From the NCBI RefSeq assembly GCF_001279695.1, contig NZ_LGDD01000307.1, positions 1 to 64,000 on the forward strand: a DNA stretch of 64,000 nucleotides, in the 5' to 3' direction. Source of the DNA: Streptomyces sp. WM6378. GTDB taxonomy: Bacteria > Actinomycetota > Actinomycetes > Streptomycetales > Streptomycetaceae. This document shows, piece by piece, positions 51,284-59,303 of this stretch. The notes beneath the pieces were generated by a model. The model was not told where the DNA came from and ran no database searches. It saw only the letters and a list, made by a program, of their open reading frames with translations. Made by a program: the position numbers and the translations under genes. Each line of letters starts with the position of its first letter. The stretch's first letter is position 1.

Positions 51284-52630
51284 TCAGGCGGCGGACTTCC
51301 CCCGGGCGTGCTGCTTGCGGGCCGCCATCCACGCGTACACGAGGACGCCGGCGAAGAGGAACAGCACGCCCTGGTAGACGGCCTCGTAACCGGAGCCCGC
51401 CACCAGCCACATCGAGAAGCCGAAGGCCAGGACGGCCAGGACCGCGTCGCGGATCAGACGGGAGCGGTGCACTCGCTCCCCCTGGCCGGAGGCGAGGAAG
51501 TAGATCTGCGCGGCGGTCGACAGGAGGTAGGGCACGGTCGCCGTGAAGGTGGTCACCAGGACCAGGATCTCGAAGACGCCCTTGGATCCGGCCGTGTAGT
51601 TGTAGACCGTCAGGAGCGAGGCGAGGACGGCGGTGACCAGGACGCCCACCGTCGGGACGCCGCGCTTCTTCTGCCCGAACACCTGCGGGAAGAGGCCGTC
51701 CTTGGCGGCGGCGTACGGGGTCTGGGCGCTCAGCAGGGTCCAGCCGTTGAGGGCGCCGACCATGGAGACGAGGGCGGCGAGCGCGACCGCGGTGCCGCCC
51801 CAGGAGCCGCCGAACATGGAGTTCACGGCGTCCGTGAAGGGGGCGGTGGAGCCGACGAGCTTGTCGTGCGGGACCGTGCCGAAGACGGAGAGCGTGCCCA
51901 GGAGGTAGATCACGGCGGCGCCCATGGTGCCCAGGATGGTGGCGCGGCCGACGTTGCGGCGCGGGTCGCGGACCTCGCCCGCGCTGACGGCGGCGGACTC
52001 GACGCCGAGGTAGCTGAACAGCAGGATCGCGGCGGAGGCGGATATCGCGCCGAGCCCGGACTGGCCACCGGCCTGGAAGGGGCCGAGATTGGCGGGATCG
52101 AAGAAGAAGAGGCCACCGACCGCGACCAGGAGCAGCGGTGCGAACTTCAGGACGGTGGCGACGAGTTGGACCGCGCCCACGTACCGGGTGCCCGCGAGGT
52201 TGGCGAGGGCCGGGAGCCACTGGAGCAGCAGGGCCGCGGTGATCGTCGCCGCCTTGGATTCGTGCACGGGTATGAGCACGTCGAGGTAGCCGACGGCGGC
52301 GACCGCGAGGGCCGCGTTCGAGACCCAGGTGGTGATCCAGTAGGACCAGGCGGCGAGGAACCCGGCGAAGTCGCCGAAGGCCGCGCGGGCGTAGACGTAC
52401 GGGCCGCCGGTCTGCGGGTGCCGCTCGGCGAGCCGGCCGAAGACGAGGGCGAGCGTGATCGCGCCGGCCGTAAGGACGGCGAACGCGACCAGGCTGATCG
52501 TGCCGAACGGGGCGACGGAGGCGGGCAGCAGGAAGATTCCGCCGCCGATGATGTTGCCCATGACCAGAGCGGTCGCGACCGGCAGGCCGAATTGCCGGGC
52601 GTGCTTGCTCTGGGTTTCTTGCGTGGTCAT
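51284..52630 (-). CDS. APC-superfamily amino acid permease
   Basis: 448 residues with about 12 membrane segments. GNIIGGGIFLLPASVAPFG near residue 25 is the helix-1 substrate motif; YFLASGQGERVHRSR lies in the late cytoplasmic loop. It imports amino acids or amines by proton or antiport coupling. Specificity not assigned. ATG at 52630 preceded by GGCGCC only; the family alignment supports it. Confidence 0.88.
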   Translation of the reverse strand: MTTQETQSKHARQFGLPVATALVMGNIIGGGIFLLPASVAPFGTISLVAFAVLTAGAITLALVFGRLAERHPQTGGPYVYARAAFGDFAGFLAAWSYWITTWVSNAALAVAAVGYLDVLIPVHESKAATITAALLLQWLPALANLAGTRYVGAVQLVATVLKFAPLLLVAVGGLFFFDPANLGPFQAGGQSGLGAISASAAILLFSYLGVESAAVSAGEVRDPRRNVGRATILGTMGAAVIYLLGTLSVFGTVPHDKLVGSTAPFTDAVNSMFGGSWGGTAVALAALVSMVGALNGWTLLSAQTPYAAAKDGLFPQVFGQKKRGVPTVGVLVTAVLASLLTVYNYTAGSKGVFEILVLVTTFTATVPYLLSTAAQIYFLASGQGERVHRSRLIRDAVLAVLAFGFSMWLVAGSGYEAVYQGVLFLFAGVLVYAWMAARKQHARGKSAA

Positions 52631-52699
52631 GGTGGGTGGGGGCGCCTCTCGTACGGGACAAACCTGACCATGGTCGGGTACGTGGGGCACCGCACAAAA

Positions 52700-54823
52700 T
52701 CAGCTGGTTTTGTCCTGCCGGGTGAGGCCGCCAACCGGAAATGGTCCTTCCGTTCGGTCCGTTGACGGCGAATTCTCCACTCCGGCCAGGACCTCGGCAC
52801 TCACCGGGACCTGCGGGCCCCGGCCCTCGCGCAGCCAGCGGCGCAGGACGTGGTGCACCTGTTCCGCGCCGACGAGTTCTCCACCGTCCGGCACCGGTTC
52901 GGTGAGGTCGAGCGGGGAGAGCAGGAAGGGGCGGGACTGCTCGCCGCCGAGTCCGCCGTGCGAGCCGATCTGCTCCTCGAAGGCGTGCACCTGGCCGGTG
53001 GCCGGGTCGTACATCGAGTTGACCATGATGTCGGCGGTGTGCGGGAAGGTGTCCGTGCGGCGCACCGCGTCGGCCGCGCCGCGCCCGAACCCCTTCAACG
53101 GGCCTTGCCCGTCGGCGAGTTGGGCCAGCGGCACCTCGCTGCCGCCCCAGCCGAGCACCACCGCGCCGTGCTCCTGGCTGCGTACGAGGAGGAAGCCGAT
53201 GCCGGGGTGGCTCGCCAGGGTCGCGAGCAGCGCCGGGTGGCGGCGGTCGATCTGCTCGCGGGTCATGCGGCCCTCGGTGTCGGGGAACGAGATCAGGCCG
53301 AGGTTGCCGGAAGCGAGCACGACCGGGTCGGACCCCGGGCCCGGCCGTGATTCCTCACCCTCCTCGACCGGGCGGTGCAGCGCGACCCGCACCGCGTCTC
53401 TCGCCTCCGCACCGCTGCGGGTGCGGCGGGCCCGGCGCGGCACGGGCAGCCCGCAGCCGGCCCGTACGAGATCCTTCAGGGTCAGTCCGTACGCGCCCTC
53501 GAAGGTGTCGCCGGGGCTCTGGCCGTGGTCGGACAGGAGCACTATGCGGTAGCCGCGCGGGGCATGCTGAGCGGCGCCGGCGATCAGCGCGAGGGAGCGG
53601 TCCAGGCGCCCGAGGACCTGATCGGTGTCCCTGCCCTGCGGCCCCGAGTGGTGGGCGACCTCGTCGTAGGCGACGAGGTCGGCGTAGACGGCGGTGCGTC
53701 CGGCGAGCATGTCGCCCATGACGGCGGCGACGACCACGTCCCGCTCCACGACCGTCGCGAAGGCGCGGATGAAGGGGTAGAGGCCGCCGCGTTTGATGCG
53801 CGGGGTCTCCTTGCGGACCCTGGCCCGGGCCGACTGGGCGATCTCACGGCCGACCTCGGCGACGAACGAGAGCGCGGTGCGGACCGCGTTGGCGGGGTCG
53901 GAGAAGTAGGCGAAGTATCCGGCGCGGGAGCGGTTGCGGCGGCCGCGCCGGGCGGCCACCGTCAGGACGAGGGCGACCTGGTCGGCGCCGCCGGAGAACA
54001 GGTTGCCGCGGCTGGCTCCGTCGAGGGTGAGCAGTCCGCCGTCGCCGGTGCGCTCGACGGCCCGGCGCTGCAGTTCGACGGCGGAGGCGGGCCGGTTGGA
54101 GACCATGACGTCGCCGCTCTCCTTCTCGTACCAGCGGAAGGCCGGTACGTCGAAGGTGGAGCCGTGCAGGATGCCGAGCTGGCTCGCGCCGGTCTGGCTC
54201 GACCAGTCGGTGCGCCAGGGGGTGAGCCGGTGCGTGCCCTTCAGCCAGGTGGCGACGGTCGGCATCAGGCCCGCCTCGACGGCGTCGCGCAGCACGTGTT
54301 CACCGACGCCGTCGAGCTGGAGGAAGACGATGCCGGGCGGCTGCGGCACCGGCCCTTCGCCGCGCCTGCGCCGGCGGCGGTCGGCGAGCCGGGAGAGCCG
54401 GCGCCGGTAGGCGTCGTCGTCGCGTACGGCGAGCGCGGTCGAGGTCGCCGACGCCACGGCGGACATCACGGCGGCGACGATCACCGCGGTCTCGGGCTCG
54501 GCGGCGCCCCGGCCGGTCGGGATGAGGCGGAGCGCGATCAGGAGCAGCGAGCCGTTCAGGAAGAACACGAGGAGGCCGAGCACGAGCGCCGGCACCAGCA
54601 GGAACGCCCGCACCACCAGCGGCCACACCAGCGCGCTGAGCAGGCCGAACGCGCCGGCGCCCCAGGCCGCGGTGAGTGCGACCCGGGTGATGCTGTCGCC
54701 GTTGTCGGAGGTGAGCTTGAAGTCGGGCAGGATCCCCGCGAGCAGCATCATGGTGAGCGTCGAGACGACCCACACGACGATCACCCGCAGCAGGGCGCTG
54801 CCCGTCGTCCGCCATCGCCCCAC
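52700..54823 (-). CDS. Membrane-bound alkaline-phosphatase-fold phosphodiesterase with holin-like N-terminus
   Basis: 707 residues from the GTG at 54823. The N-terminal 140 residues carry four membrane segments resembling the phage-holin PF04020 fold. A large nucleotide-pyrophosphatase/phosphodiesterase-like domain follows, with QLDGVGEHVLRD near residue 170, a likely nucleophile region TDWSSQTGASQLG, and metal ligands in YDEVAHHSGPQGRD and LLSDHGQSPGD. It would hydrolyse a phosphodiester on the outer face. A permease gene ends 69 bases away, but coupling is not tight. Confidence 0.85.
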   Translation of the reverse strand: MGRWRTTGSALLRVIVVWVVSTLTMMLLAGILPDFKLTSDNGDSITRVALTAAWGAGAFGLLSALVWPLVVRAFLLVPALVLGLLVFFLNGSLLLIALRLIPTGRGAAEPETAVIVAAVMSAVASATSTALAVRDDDAYRRRLSRLADRRRRRRGEGPVPQPPGIVFLQLDGVGEHVLRDAVEAGLMPTVATWLKGTHRLTPWRTDWSSQTGASQLGILHGSTFDVPAFRWYEKESGDVMVSNRPASAVELQRRAVERTGDGGLLTLDGASRGNLFSGGADQVALVLTVAARRGRRNRSRAGYFAYFSDPANAVRTALSFVAEVGREIAQSARARVRKETPRIKRGGLYPFIRAFATVVERDVVVAAVMGDMLAGRTAVYADLVAYDEVAHHSGPQGRDTDQVLGRLDRSLALIAGAAQHAPRGYRIVLLSDHGQSPGDTFEGAYGLTLKDLVRAGCGLPVPRRARRTRSGAEARDAVRVALHRPVEEGEESRPGPGSDPVVLASGNLGLISFPDTEGRMTREQIDRRHPALLATLASHPGIGFLLVRSQEHGAVVLGWGGSEVPLAQLADGQGPLKGFGRGAADAVRRTDTFPHTADIMVNSMYDPATGQVHAFEEQIGSHGGLGGEQSRPFLLSPLDLTEPVPDGGELVGAEQVHHVLRRWLREGRGPQVPVSAEVLAGVENSPSTDRTEGPFPVGGLTRQDKTS

Positions 54824-54908
54824 GCCGCCCGCCTTTCGCCTTGCCCGTTCCTTCTCCACCCTGCCATAAGGGTGCAAAGGGGCCGTGGCCTCGTGCGGGA
54901 GGGTGCGG

Positions 54909-55313
54909 TCAGCAGCCGTCGTATCCGGCGGTGGGCATCGACAGGCGGCGGTGGATGTGGGCCTTCTTGGTGGCGTCGTAGGCGGGCTCGTCGAGCCCGG
55001 CCGTCTCCAGGCGCACACCGCGCCGCTCGCACTCGGCGGAGAACTCCGGCACGGACGTCAACGCCCGTGCCAGAACACGCTCGTTGGGCGCGACGAACAC
55101 GTCGACGAGGCCCGCGTCCACATCCGCCCAGAGGCCGACGTGGTCCGGACGCAGACCGTAGAAAAGCAACTGCCTGGTGACGACGTAGCCTCGGCCCGCG
55201 GCCCACTTCGCGCACATCTCGTGCTGGCTGCGGGTGTCCACCAGGAAGGGATCGAGATCGAGTTCTTCGAGCGGGGTCAGGCTGGCGATCGCCGCCACAC
55301 GTACGTCGTCCAT
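54909..55313 (-). CDS. Resolvase-like small protein of unknown function
   Basis: 134 residues. SQHEMCAKWAAGRGYVVTRQLLFYGLRPD loosely recalls the N-terminal catalytic domain of serine recombinases (Q-x3-C, then a G-Y-x-V), but the catalytic Ser motif and the DNA-binding region are missing. It is therefore not a working recombinase. Streptomyces genomes carry many such orphan proteins; function unknown. Confidence 0.6.
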   Translation of the reverse strand: MDDVRVAAIASLTPLEELDLDPFLVDTRSQHEMCAKWAAGRGYVVTRQLLFYGLRPDHVGLWADVDAGLVDVFVAPNERVLARALTSVPEFSAECERRGVRLETAGLDEPAYDATKKAHIHRRLSMPTAGYDGC

Positions 55314-55357
55314 ACCGTCCCCCTGTACGAGCTGTCGGGGCCGACCCTACTCCCCCT

Positions 55358-55462
55358 TCACGGTGGCGAGGAGTAGCCGCAGGAGTGGCAGATCTTCCAG
55401 CCGTCCTGGCTCACCGCCAGGACCCCTCCGCAGCGCGGACACTGCTCGGAGTGCATGGTCAC
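55358..55462 (-). CDS. Tiny zinc-ribbon protein
   Basis: 34 residues from the GTG at 55462 (GGGGAGG 6 bases upstream) or 32 from the ATG at 55456. Two C-x2-C knuckles are present (EQCPRCGG and KICHSCGYS), the pattern of a small zinc ribbon. Function unknown; it is well supported by the ribosome site and both knuckles. Confidence 0.65.
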   Translation of the reverse strand: MTMHSEQCPRCGGVLAVSQDGWKICHSCGYSSPP

Positions 55463-55568
55463 GGCGCGCCTCCCCTCTGGTGCGGGATGCCTACCCCGAC
55501 ACCCGTGGTTTGCGCGCGCGGAGATTTAGGCTCGTCATCAACCATCGTCGAGCCGAGGAGAGGATTTC

Positions 55569-56339
55569 GTGCCGGTGGAGGTCACCTGGTGGGGTCATGC
55601 CACCTGCACGATCGAGGAGTCCGGGGTGCGGCTGCTGACCGATCCGCTGTTCGCGCGCCGCCTCGCGCATCTGCGCCGGCGCCGGGGCGCGGTGCCGCCG
55701 CCCGAGGCGGCCGCGGCGGACGCGGTGCTCGTCTCGCATCTGCACGCCGACCATCTGCACGTGCCCTCGCTCGCCCGGCTCGCGCCCGGCACCCGGCTGA
55801 TCGCGCCGGCCGGGGCGGCTCGTGCGGTGCCGGGGCTCAGGAGGCTCGGCCTGCGCATCACCGAGGTGCGGGCCGGCGACACCGTCGAGGTCGGGGCCCT
55901 GCGGGTGCGGGCCGTGCCCGCCCGGCACGACGGCCGCAGGCTGCCGATGGGACCGCACCGCTCCGCCGCGCTCGGCTACGTCGTCGAGGGCGGGGCCCGC
56001 ACCTACTTCGCCGGGGACACCGGCCTGTTCGAGGGCATGGCGCAGGCCGTGGGGCCGGTGGATGTCGCGCTGCTCCCGGTCGGCGGCTGGGGCCCGTGCC
56101 TGGGCCTCGGTCATCTCGACGCGGGGCGCGCGGCTCAGGCGCTGGCCTCTTTGGGAGCGCTCTCGGCGGTGCCGGTGCACTACGGCACGTACTGGCCGAT
56201 CGGCATGGACGGCGTGCGGCCGCACGAGTTCCACGCCCCGGGCGAGGAGTTCGTGCGCCAGGCGGCCCGGCTCGCCCCGAAGGCGGCGGTGCACCGGCTC
56301 GGGCACGGCGAGAGCGTACGTCTGGAGGCCGGGTGGTGA
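55569..56339 (+). CDS. Metallo-beta-lactamase-fold metal-dependent hydrolase
   Basis: 256 residues. The metal motif H-x-H-x-D-H is VSHLHADHLHVP, with EVTWWGHATCTIEESGVR at the start and YFAGDTGLFEGM and PVHYGTYWPIGM later, typical of the UlaG-like group. Substrate unknown. The GTG start is at 55569. The DedA gene begins inside its stop (GTGA). A palindrome variant (GGGAGCGCTCTC, 56153) falls in the C-terminal part. Confidence 0.88.
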   Translation: MPVEVTWWGHATCTIEESGVRLLTDPLFARRLAHLRRRRGAVPPPEAAAADAVLVSHLHADHLHVPSLARLAPGTRLIAPAGAARAVPGLRRLGLRITEVRAGDTVEVGALRVRAVPARHDGRRLPMGPHRSAALGYVVEGGARTYFAGDTGLFEGMAQAVGPVDVALLPVGGWGPCLGLGHLDAGRAAQALASLGALSAVPVHYGTYWPIGMDGVRPHEFHAPGEEFVRQAARLAPKAAVHRLGHGESVRLEAGW

Positions 56340-56998
56340 TCGCGGGCCGGGTCCTTGAGCTGGCCTCGGCGGTGACGCCGGAGACGACCCAGCAGGCCGT
56401 CGGCTACCCGACGCTGTTCGTGCTCGTGATCCTCGGGGCGCTGGTGCCGGTGGTGCCCACGGGGGCGCTGGTGTCGACGGCCGCGGTGGTGGCCTTCCAC
56501 CAGACCGCCTGGTTCTCGCCGCTGCTGGTGTTCGGGGTGGGCGCGCTGGCCGCGTTCCTGGGCGACGTCGCACTGTACTGGCTGGGGCAGCGCGGGGTGC
56601 GCTCGAAGAACGGCTCGCGCTGGCTGGCGGCGCTGCGCGGCCGGGCCGCGCCGGACCACCTCGAACAGGCCCGGCGCAAGCTGAACGATCACGGCGTGGT
56701 CGTCCTGGTCCTGTCCCGCCTGGTGCCGGCCGGGCGGATCCCGGTGATGCTGGCCTGCCTGCTCGGCGACATGCCTCTGCGGACGTTCGTACGCGGCGAC
56801 GTCCCCGCGTGCCTGGCCTGGGCGGGTGCGTACGGCCTGATCGGCATCCTCGGCGGCTCCCTCTTCGACGAGCCGTGGAAGGGCGTCGTGGTGGCGGTCG
56901 CCCTGACGCTGTTGATCAGTGGCGCACCCGCGGGGTGGCGGCGGGTGCGGCGGAGGCGGGTGGCGCCGGGCGGAGAGGGTGTGGAGGGCGGCGGCTGA
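56336..56998 (+). CDS. DedA/SNARE-associated family membrane protein
   Basis: 220 residues with about five hydrophobic segments. The family motif is seen as LGDVALYWLGQRGV and VVVLVLSRLVPAGRIPVMLACLLGDM with conserved Arg residues. DedA proteins are thought to recycle undecaprenyl phosphate or other lipids across the membrane. Translationally coupled to the hydrolase. The stop codon lies in the first of three evenly spaced palindromes. Confidence 0.86.
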   Translation: MIAGRVLELASAVTPETTQQAVGYPTLFVLVILGALVPVVPTGALVSTAAVVAFHQTAWFSPLLVFGVGALAAFLGDVALYWLGQRGVRSKNGSRWLAALRGRAAPDHLEQARRKLNDHGVVVLVLSRLVPAGRIPVMLACLLGDMPLRTFVRGDVPACLAWAGAYGLIGILGGSLFDEPWKGVVVAVALTLLISGAPAGWRRVRRRRVAPGGEGVEGGG

Positions 56999-57118
56999 GA
57001 GCGCTCTCGGTCGGCCATAAGCGCTTGGAGACGGGACGCACGCCGGGGCGTGAGAGCGCTCTCACGCCTTCCTAGTGCCGGGCGGCGCAACTCGCGCCGA
57101 AGGGCCGAGAGCGCTCTC
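56997..57118. repeat. Array of three palindromes GAGAGCGCTCTC at exact 55-bp steps
   Basis: Perfect copies begin at 56997, 57052 and 57107, separated by two unrelated 43-base spacers (57009-57051 and 57064-57106). A weaker AAGCGCTT lies near 57019. The first copy overlaps the DedA stop codon. The stretch 57119-57173 between the array and the aminotransferase-fold gene holds nothing else recognised. No cas genes are near, so this is not a CRISPR array. Confidence 0.9.
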
Positions 57119-57173
57119 GGCCCTCCATGGCCTCGGATGGCGAGGGCCGGCCGGCTCGGCGGTCGCCCACGGG

Positions 57174-58391
57174 TCAGCGCAGTTCGGCGAGTACCGACGC
57201 GAAGTGGCTCAACGCCTCGCGCACGTGCGGGAGTTGGAGCGGGTCGGCCGCTTCGAGGGAGTCCAGGCGCTGCTCCTCGGTCGAGCCGAGCAGCGGCCCG
57301 GTGGCGAGGCGGACGCGCAGGGCGCCGAGTTCGTCGCCGAAGCGGTGGCCGCCGGGGGCGGGGGCGGCGAGGCGGGCCGTCAGGTAGTCCTCCAGCTCCA
57401 TGGAGTCGGTGACTCCGTGGGCGGCGAGGCGGGTGCGGAACGGGCCGAGGTCGGCGTACAGATGGCGGCCGGCCTGCGGGAGCCGGGCCATGGCGCCGGC
57501 GTCGAGCACGGCGTGGTGTGCGGCGGCCGCGACACGGGCGTGCAGGGCGGCGGCCCGGCGGGTGCGCTCGACGACGGGGGCCGGTTCGGTGAGAGCGAGG
57601 GCAGCGGCCGCGGCGATGGGCGCGGCGACGACGTCGCCGAGCGCGGCGAGGATGTCCAGGGTGCGTTCCCGGCGCGGGACGTCGGCCGCGGCGGCGGGGA
57701 AGCGGGCGACGGCCGCGGGCCAGCCGGGCGGGGTGAAAGCGCCACCGAGGTCGGCGAGGACGGTGACGTCGTCGGGGCACATCTCGGCGGGGCTGATCGG
57801 CACCGTCTCGTGCGGGCGGTGCACGGTGTCCCGCCAGGTCTCGTCACTGATGACGTGCAGCCCCTCGCCGACGGCCGCCTCGCAGGCCTCCCGTACGGTC
57901 TCGGGCGGCGCCACGGTCGCGGTCGGATCGTCGGCGACGCAGAGCAGCAGCAGCCGGGGCCGGCCGCCCTCGGCCCGCACCCGGCGAACGGTTTCGAGCA
58001 GGGCGTACGGATCGGGTACGCCGCCGCACTCGGCCGGGGTGGGCACGTGGTAGGCGGGTCTGCCGAGCAGCCGGGCCTGCGGGGCCCACCACGCCGGGCA
58101 GGGCCTGGGCATGAGCACGTCACCGCCGTACGCGCCGAGCAGCGCGATCAGGAGCGCCTGCGCGCCGGGCGCCGCGACGACCCGGTCCGGCGCGGTGGGC
58201 AGCCCGCGCCGCAGCCAGTAGCCGCAGGCCGCCTCGCGCAGTGCGGGCCCACCACCGGGCGGCTCGGGTTCGGTGCGCCCGGCGCCGGCCGCGAGCACCG
58301 CGGCGAGTTCCGGGAGCACGGGCAGCGCGGGCCCGGGCGCGGGCGGCCCGTACCGCACCGGCCCGCGCCCTTCGCCGACCGTCCCCTGCAT
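57174..58391 (-). CDS. Aminotransferase-fold protein lacking the PLP lysine
   Basis: 405 residues from the ATG at 58391 (GGAGG 7 bases upstream). The fold-type I aminotransferase class I/II pattern is clear: VVAAPGAQALLIALL, HVISDETWRDTV with the PLP-ring Asp, and a segment VTVLADLGGAFTPPGWPAAV. Aligned with the usual S-x-S-K-x-F-x-x-P-G-W, the lysine that holds PLP is Gly here, and the N-P-x-N-P motif is D-P-T-A-T. It is unlikely to be a normal aminotransferase and may be a regulatory or decayed paralogue. Convergent with DedA across the palindrome array. Confidence 0.78.
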   Translation of the reverse strand: MQGTVGEGRGPVRYGPPAPGPALPVLPELAAVLAAGAGRTEPEPPGGGPALREAACGYWLRRGLPTAPDRVVAAPGAQALLIALLGAYGGDVLMPRPCPAWWAPQARLLGRPAYHVPTPAECGGVPDPYALLETVRRVRAEGGRPRLLLLCVADDPTATVAPPETVREACEAAVGEGLHVISDETWRDTVHRPHETVPISPAEMCPDDVTVLADLGGAFTPPGWPAAVARFPAAAADVPRRERTLDILAALGDVVAAPIAAAAALALTEPAPVVERTRRAAALHARVAAAAHHAVLDAGAMARLPQAGRHLYADLGPFRTRLAAHGVTDSMELEDYLTARLAAPAPGGHRFGDELGALRVRLATGPLLGSTEEQRLDSLEAADPLQLPHVREALSHFASVLAELR

Positions 58392-58501
58392 CCCGTTCCC
58401 TCCTCGGGCCCTGTCCGGCACGAGCCATGCCTTTCAAGCCTTTATACGGAGGTTTGCGCCGGGGCGCCGCTTGTGCGGGCGGCCGGGAGAGACTGTGCAG
58501 G

Positions 58502-59212
58502 TCAGCTGTCCGGGCCCGCCAGCGCCGAGAGTTCGGATTCCAGGCCGCGGCCCTTCGCGCGTACGACCGCCTCGGCGACGTCGGCGAGTTTGCGGTTGGT
58601 GCGTTGGGAGATGGTGCGCAGGACGTCGAAGGCCGCGTCGGGCTCGCAGGCCAGGACGTGCATCACGATGCCGCTCGCCTGGTCGATGACCGGGCGCGAG
58701 CGCAGGGCCGTCTCCAGCTGTTCCACCTCGGCGAGCGCCGCGCGGTAGCGGCGGTCGCGGACCAGGCCGGTGGTGGTCTCCTTGGCCAGGATGCCCACCG
58801 GGCCGCGCACGACGTGCTCCAGGGAGCCGGGGCGGTAGCCGTACAGGCTGACCGTGACCTCGATCCCGGACCGGCGGAAGGGAAGGGTGACGCAGGAGCG
58901 TACGCCCGATTCTAGGGCCAGGGCGCGGTAGCCGGGCCAGCGTTCCTCCGTCAACAGGTCCTCGGTGTCCACGGGTTCGCCCGCGTCCAGCGCGCTCGGG
59001 ATCGGCCCGTCGCCGCAGGCGAGCTGGACGGAGGCGAGTGGCGCGAGGTCGGGGTGGGTGGCGGTGACACGGCGTTCGGGCCCGCTGTCGGCGATCGTGG
59101 CGACCGCCCCGCAGCAGGCCGGTGCGCAGCGCGCGGACTGCTCGGCAAGCAGGGAGAGCCGCCGGGCGGTGCTGGTCGTCTCGGGTTCCTGTCGTTCCGG
59201 CTCGGGCAGCAT
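58502..59212 (-). CDS. GAF-ANTAR domain protein
   Basis: 236 residues from the ATG at 59212 after GGAGG. Residues 15-160 form a GAF-like sensor; the C-terminus has an ANTAR RNA-binding domain (RPVIDQASGIVMHVLACEPDAAFDVLRTISQRTNRKLADVAEAVV). ANTAR proteins bind paired hexaloop hairpins in nascent RNA and prevent termination. The target is unknown. Confidence 0.88.
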   Translation of the reverse strand: MLPEPERQEPETTSTARRLSLLAEQSARCAPACCGAVATIADSGPERRVTATHPDLAPLASVQLACGDGPIPSALDAGEPVDTEDLLTEERWPGYRALALESGVRSCVTLPFRRSGIEVTVSLYGYRPGSLEHVVRGPVGILAKETTTGLVRDRRYRAALAEVEQLETALRSRPVIDQASGIVMHVLACEPDAAFDVLRTISQRTNRKLADVAEAVVRAKGRGLESELSALAGPDS

Positions 59213-59303
59213 CGGAAGAACCTCCTCATAACGCGCCTTCCCGGCCCGGGCCGCCCGAAACGGCAGGGCTCCCGGCACCGGCCCGACGGGCTAGCTTTCT
59301 CCC

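Noticed and set aside
54909..55313. Active serine recombinase marking a mobile element
   Set aside because: The catalytic Ser motif and DNA-binding domain are missing, and no flanking repeats or attachment sites were found.
56997..57118. CRISPR array
   Set aside because: Only three 12-bp repeats, spacers of 43 bases, no leader and no cas genes; the repeat also occurs singly throughout the window.
1742..57118. Simple CebR/LacI regulon as full explanation of the palindrome
   Set aside because: Most copies are inside coding regions or at stop codons of unrelated genes, the GH6 cellulase promoter lacks one, and no LacI-family gene is in the window. Binding by such a protein remains possible but does not explain the distribution.
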